From assembly GCA_958450325.1 (NCBI GenBank), contig OY288244.1, positions 36,207,424 to 36,271,423 on the forward strand: DNA of 64,000 nt, read 5' to 3'. The translations under genes and the position numbers were made by a program. The notes under the pieces were generated by a model. That model was not told where the DNA came from. It searched no databases and worked only from the letters and a program-made list of their open reading frames with translations. The DNA comes from Agrostemma githago (taxonomy: Eukaryota; Streptophyta; Magnoliopsida; Caryophyllales; Caryophyllaceae). Below are positions 59,323-64,000 of this stretch, one piece after another (position 1 is the stretch's first letter; the number at the start of each line of letters is the position of its first letter).

Positions 59323-62300
59323 TTTAATCCCCCAAGAAATTATAACGCAATACAGTGGCGGAAACACTGTAGAAGTGGGATTATAACACACTGTAACTAT
59401 GTCTTGATAAAATTTAAATGGTAAAGTCAAACATTAGGCCTTAAATAAAATGGTAAAAATTAAAACAATCCACAAGACAAAATTGTAAAATAATAATAAG
59501 CAGGATCCACAATGCCCGCTAGCCCACACCCGGAAACAAGCATACCTGCCATGTTAAAACATAACAGCCACAATCAGTGGGGAGCAACGCCAACGTTCTC
59601 CCAACCGTATAACAGGATTTTAAAACTGTAATTACTGTTATAGAAAAATAGTAAGAAAACGAAAAACAGTAAAACATTATAATGAAAATAAGTTTTCAGT
59701 GAAAAACTTCACGTATCGAAACATTATAATAAAAACGAGTTTTCCAAAGAAAACATAAAACATTTGCCAACCTGCAACCAAATTATATCGATAATAATAA
59801 AATAGTCAAAATGGCGTTATGGATATTCGATTAGTGTGCACAAGGCTAGACTTTCACTAGAGATATACTAAAACTAGCTTCGAGAACTCAGACACCAACT
59901 TCACACGCAGCGAAGATCCAAGGTCTCTAACTAGGCAACTCAATCATAATAGGACGTCGACTTATCATGCGAGGTCTTAGCTTAAGTAATATACACCCCT
60001 CCTGGATACCAAATGTATCCAGTTCAACTGACGGCGACAAACACGATGCGATATCTAGCTTAAGGGAACAATGCACATATACTCCTGGACATCAAATGTA
60101 TCCAGTTCAACAACCAATGCATCCCAAATGGATACACCAGCCTTATAGTTGATGGCAAAACAGTACATCCTAGACTATATTACTCTAACCCCGCACACTT
60201 ATCCTTATTTCATAACTCCAAAACAAAGCCATTATTGATATTCAAAAGATAAAATCATTATAATAATAAGAGAAAAAAGGGAAAAAGGATTGCCTTCCAA
60301 AAGAGGAAACTTTCCATTTAAGGAAACTTCTATTTTTAGAAACTTTACTAAAAATAGCATCATATCAAAATAGCAAAAATATTAGTTTATACTAATACAA
60401 CATTTTTAGTAAACAATATAGATTTATAAAACTAATACTTTCGGCCTTAACGATATTAATTATCAAAGTGAGAGCATTTAGGTTTATGAAATTATTAAAA
60501 TATCTTCCAAGTGTTTATAAAATGAATAAAAATGTCTTAAACATTTTAATACTACTAATCAGGATGTTTTCATAAGTTTATAAAATTAAAATTCCCTAAT
60601 TATTAATAGTTTCGACAAAACGAACATAAATAGGATTTTACGGCAAATGTCAAATTAAATACTTTAACGTCTTTTATTTAATTAAACCATTGAATATATT
60701 TAGAATATGTTAAGATATGATTTAACTCTTAAAGTTTCAGATTTAAATACCTTCAAATTTGCTGGAAAAATAATTCTTTTAGGTAAAACAAAGCATTTTA
60801 ACGATAAATCGTAATTTGTCCAAAAATCAATACTTATTAATTAGAGACTTTAATAAATAGTACAAAAATTACGTAAAATAGCTAAAATCTATTTATGGTC
60901 ATTCTGTCTAGAGAATAAAATTTTCCAGAATCCTTAAACTCGGTTTTTAAAGGGTTTTTTTCGCTAACCGTCTAATCTCGACAATAACGACTATTAAAAT
61001 AGTAATTACAAAACGATTTAAGTGTTAATATCCAAAAATTATTATTAAACTTAAAAATCATGATTTTCCAGAAACTACTAATTTCCCAGATTTCCAAAAA
61101 TTCCAGATTTAATAAACCCCGTCAAAACCGTCTTTAAAACCCGTTTTCACAATTAACGATTCCATTAATAAAACTTATCGTTCCTAACATTTATTAAGGC
61201 ACTAAAAATCATAAAATTACATTTTAATATGAATTTATCAGAATCACATTTTTTCCAGATTTAATCATAGGACCAGAAATCATGAATTTAAACGACAAAC
61301 ACGGTTTTAACGATAAACGATGATTTAAAGTGATTAATTAATTCATCCACTTATCAATTCCGAAAAATTATGAAAGAATTCAGAAATTTCTATTTCATCA
61401 TAAAGTTTCATCACGTCAAATATCAGATTAAAATAAAATGTTTAGGTACTCGAACTAAAAATCGGCTTTTAATCGTTTTTGTCCATAAACGGTAATAATT
61501 CAATAATCGATAACTAAAATATCAGAAAAATACTAAATTATTAAAAATCATCAGAAACAACATTTTTACAGAATATAAACATATATTACATGTTTAGGCC
61601 AATATTACGATTTTACAAATTAAAATAACAATTTAATCGTTTATCTCGTAAAAGCGATAAAAATATCGACACATGCAAATTTTCAACTTTTAAAAATTTT
61701 CCAGATTATATGACATACATATATTGTCAAAATAAAATTATAATTATATACATGCAATTACACAAATAAAATCACGCAATACCGAGTAACATCGACGTTA
61801 CCTCAAATCCAAATCCGAGTCTACGATAAATTCATCGGCTTCGGTGTCATCCAAGGATCCTTCAATACACAACATACATGGTACAAAAATACCATGAGAA
61901 AACTAAAAGAATCAAGGTAAATAACGATCGGAAATAACATCGATTATTACCTTAACGAAGGGAAAAGATAGACGATTAATTTGGAGATGAAAATGGGACG
62001 ATAAAGACTCGATTTTGAGACAAATCTAGGCTGGAAAATCTGCTGAAACTCAAGGCTAAAGGAGAGGAAAAAGGTGACGACTAATTATTTTTTAAAAGAA
62101 TGAATGAAGGGAGAATGGATGGTTTTTGTTTAAATGGAACTAATAATGAGGGTGACGAAAACTATGTGAAAATAGTCACTATGTGTCAGCCAAAAATAAG
62201 AGGAGGAGTGTGAAAAGTTTGAGTAATAATGCATCAATTCAATGAAAAGAAAATAATCTTACGTTTACTGTTTAATGTGATAAAATGAAACGTATTAATA

Positions 62301-62816
62301 AAATGTAGTAACATTGTGACAAAAAGCTTTGTCGGTCCAAAATATTGGGAAAAGGTCTCAATTAATTTTTAAGTTGATAAAAAAAAGAATCGTAAAATAG
62401 TTAATGGTATTTCAAAGCAACTCGAGTAAACCTCGCGTAAGAAGATACTTATTTACGAAACTTCGTAATAAAATCATTAATGGCTAACTTTTCGTAAATA
62501 AAATTATTTCTAGGTTGAAAATATTATATAAATATATTCAGACACTTGTAGGAAAAGAAATAATTTAAATCCAAGGTTAAAAACGTTAACTTGTAGAAAA
62601 ATAGAATTCCTCGCGGAAAATTAATTAGTTTACGAAGAAAATCCAATAAATAGATCTAAAAGACTTAAAAGCTTTTAAAAATAAAAATAAATATCATTAA
62701 ACTCGAAAATGAAATTAAAGTTGGAAAAATGATGAAATACAAGCCCGACAGTAATTGAGTTATGACGAAGGCATAACGGAAAAGATAAAAATGCTAGGAA
62801 AATAGCGGGTGTTACA
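59323..62816 (-). repeat. LARD-like element, right (5') LTR
   Basis: Uninterrupted 3.49-kb copy. Its boundary at 59323 has TTTAATCC where the left copy has TGTAATCC, so the terminal dinucleotide has mutated here. It ends GTGTTACA at 62816, next to CTGAC. Confidence 0.85.
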
Positions 62817-62821
62817 CTGAC

Positions 62822-64000
62822 TGGTTCATCTGTGCTGATCTCCTCCGCGTCGGCTACAATTGATTCATTTTTTTCAGCCTGTACCTTCATTGTTGGAGTG
62901 CCAGCACTGGTCGCTGGTTTGTTGATACCATCGTCAGCCACTACAACCTGCTTCACCACCCATTGCAGGATGTTACTTGTTGAGAGCGACGTCGCTGGAC
63001 CAACACAGGCCTGCTTCACCTCCACTCACAAATCGCTGGACCAACACGCTCCGGTAATTCAGTGTGGTCAGCAGTTGTTGTTTCGATCTGTGTGCAGCAC
63101 TTGATGCTTGCGGTGTTCCAAGGAAGCAGCGTGTATTAGAGTTAAAACATTAAGCGTGATCATTAAGTAACGAAATGGTTGATAAGTGTGGAAAGAAGAG
63201 AAATATTACCATATATCTGTGCATTTTGGTGTTCGACATACACAATTTGTGGGTAACCAATCAATCTCGTATTCTCAACATCATCACAGTTGAAAACGTC
63301 AAGAGAAGTTGACTTCAAAACAAGACAACATAGAAATTTCGTTGCTGTATGAAAGTCCGCATACAAATTCTAAATAAATGTTTGAGCTGACATTCTACAT
63401 AAGACACACTATTCACAAAAAAAACTTTGATTCGACAAATATAATACATACAACAAATAAGCTACAGATCGCGAAGTTGCAGTCGTTTTATGGGACATCA
63501 TAGCAGCTTCCTAATCCTTGTAGAATTCTGGGTATAATTGCACCAACACATCTCTAATGGGTCTGTAGTGGCACTTTTGAAGGTTATTCGCTTGAGCAGT
63601 TCCTGTAACTTTCATAGGTAATGGTACCAGGATATATTTAGGATATTTTGTTAGGTATGTAATGTCTTCACTGGTCAGACTCACTTGTTGGGTCCGTCTC
63701 TTGGATTTTTCATGTCTCGCCATTTTTTAAAAATGGGCTCGGTCCCAAATAACCTCTGAATTTGTTGTTCATTATTGCCTTCTAATAATATCCCCTTATC
63801 CTTACCATATCCCTTATTTGTCCCAACTCTCTCACCTTCGCCCCTCCAATAAGTAATATGACTTCTCTTGTCATGTAGAAGTGTCGTATCTTTAACTCCT
63901 TCAACCCCTCCCATTCTTCACTACCTCATCCTAGATCCTTCTTCTTGCTCAGCCTTTTCATGTTCCTCATTTACCGTTTACAAAGATCAATTTTCTTAAT
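62822..64000. other. Unassigned flank right of the nest
   Basis: Minus-strand open segments exist at 63025-62822 (MEVKQACVGPATSL, then acidic DAEEISTDEP), 63366-63163 (STSLDVFNCDDVENTRLIGY), 63723-63511 (VSLTSEDITYLTKYPKYILV) and 63914-63681. They might be exons or transposon remnants, but I recognise no family. The copia protease and gag expected here, on the other side of the CTGAC duplication, are not evident. Confidence 0.35.

Larger units (their letters stand above)
41719..62816 (-). mobile_element. Non-autonomous LTR element with 3.5-kb LTRs and 1.8-kb interior (LARD-like), carrying Tat-2
   Basis: Long direct repeats, 41719-44685 plus 57010-57533 and 59323-62816, start (minus strand) TGTAACACCCGC and end GGGGATTA(C/A)A. 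The 5-bp duplication CTGAC is perfect (41714-41718 and 62817-62821). The primer site TGGTATCAGAGC lies beside the right LTR, and a polypurine tract AGTGGGGAGGAT beside the left LTR, giving minus-strand orientation. The interior (57534-59322) has no gag or pol. This fits a large retrotransposon derivative. The TGTAACACCC LTR start with a GGGGAGGAT tract suggests descent from Tekay/Del chromoviruses, which is an inference. Confidence 0.85.

Overview
This window looks like repetitive heterochromatin of a large plant nuclear genome, most likely a eudicot. The evidence is plant-specific transposon families (Tat-type Ty3/gypsy elements with an extra RNase H, a Cassandra 5S-bearing TRIM, CACTA TNP2/TNPA genes, a BED-finger hAT and plant mobile domain genes), GT-AG introns, and no recognisable single-copy host gene. 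The species cannot be fixed from the sequence alone.

The layout is a set of nested insertions, most resolved by target-site duplications (TSDs). The oldest well-defined layer is a decayed Ty1/copia element on the minus strand, with its 3' LTR and pol tail at about 2371-2930 and the rest of pol at 38950-41713. It is split by a 36-kb Tat-type Ty3/gypsy element (Tat-1, 2931-38949, minus strand, LTRs of about 2.1 kb, TSD GACGT/GACGC). It is interrupted again by an element with 3.5-kb LTRs and almost no coding capacity (41719-62816, TSD CTGAC). Tat-1 carries four later insertions: a gag-less Ty3/gypsy chromovirus with apparently identical LTRs (6200-11092, TSD TCGAG), a Cassandra TRIM (13616-14345), an intact hAT transposon (18566-22530, TSD ACGGCGCC) and a 9.9-kb CACTA transposon (23089-33009, TSD AAA). 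The left LTR of the 3.5-kb-LTR element carries a second Tat element (Tat-2, 44686-57009, TSD GTATT). A truncated LINE lies at 1-1440, and 62822-64000 is unassigned.

The most interesting biology is in the two Tat elements. Each has the same architecture between the end of pol and the 3' LTR: a short-period tandem repeat array immediately after the pol stop, then two genes on the opposite strand to gag-pol. In Tat-1 these are a 463-codon DUF7745-like reading frame with its own TATA box and an eight-exon plant mobile domain (PMD) gene with a coiled-coil tail. In Tat-2 they are a two-exon gene resembling the Transposase_28 gypsy-associated family with a long coiled coil, and a small acidic, cysteine-containing ORF; each has its own TATA-like box. 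Introns can survive in these cargo genes because they are antisense to the genomic RNA that is reverse transcribed.

Most coding sequence is decayed. Exceptions are the hAT transposase (open over 734 codons), the chromovirus pol (open over 1156 codons but without gag), the Tat-2 pol (open over 1020 codons, separated from gag-pro by one in-frame stop) and the DUF7745-like ORF. Many of the disabling changes are single stop codons, mostly TAG, as expected if methylated CAG sites were deaminated.
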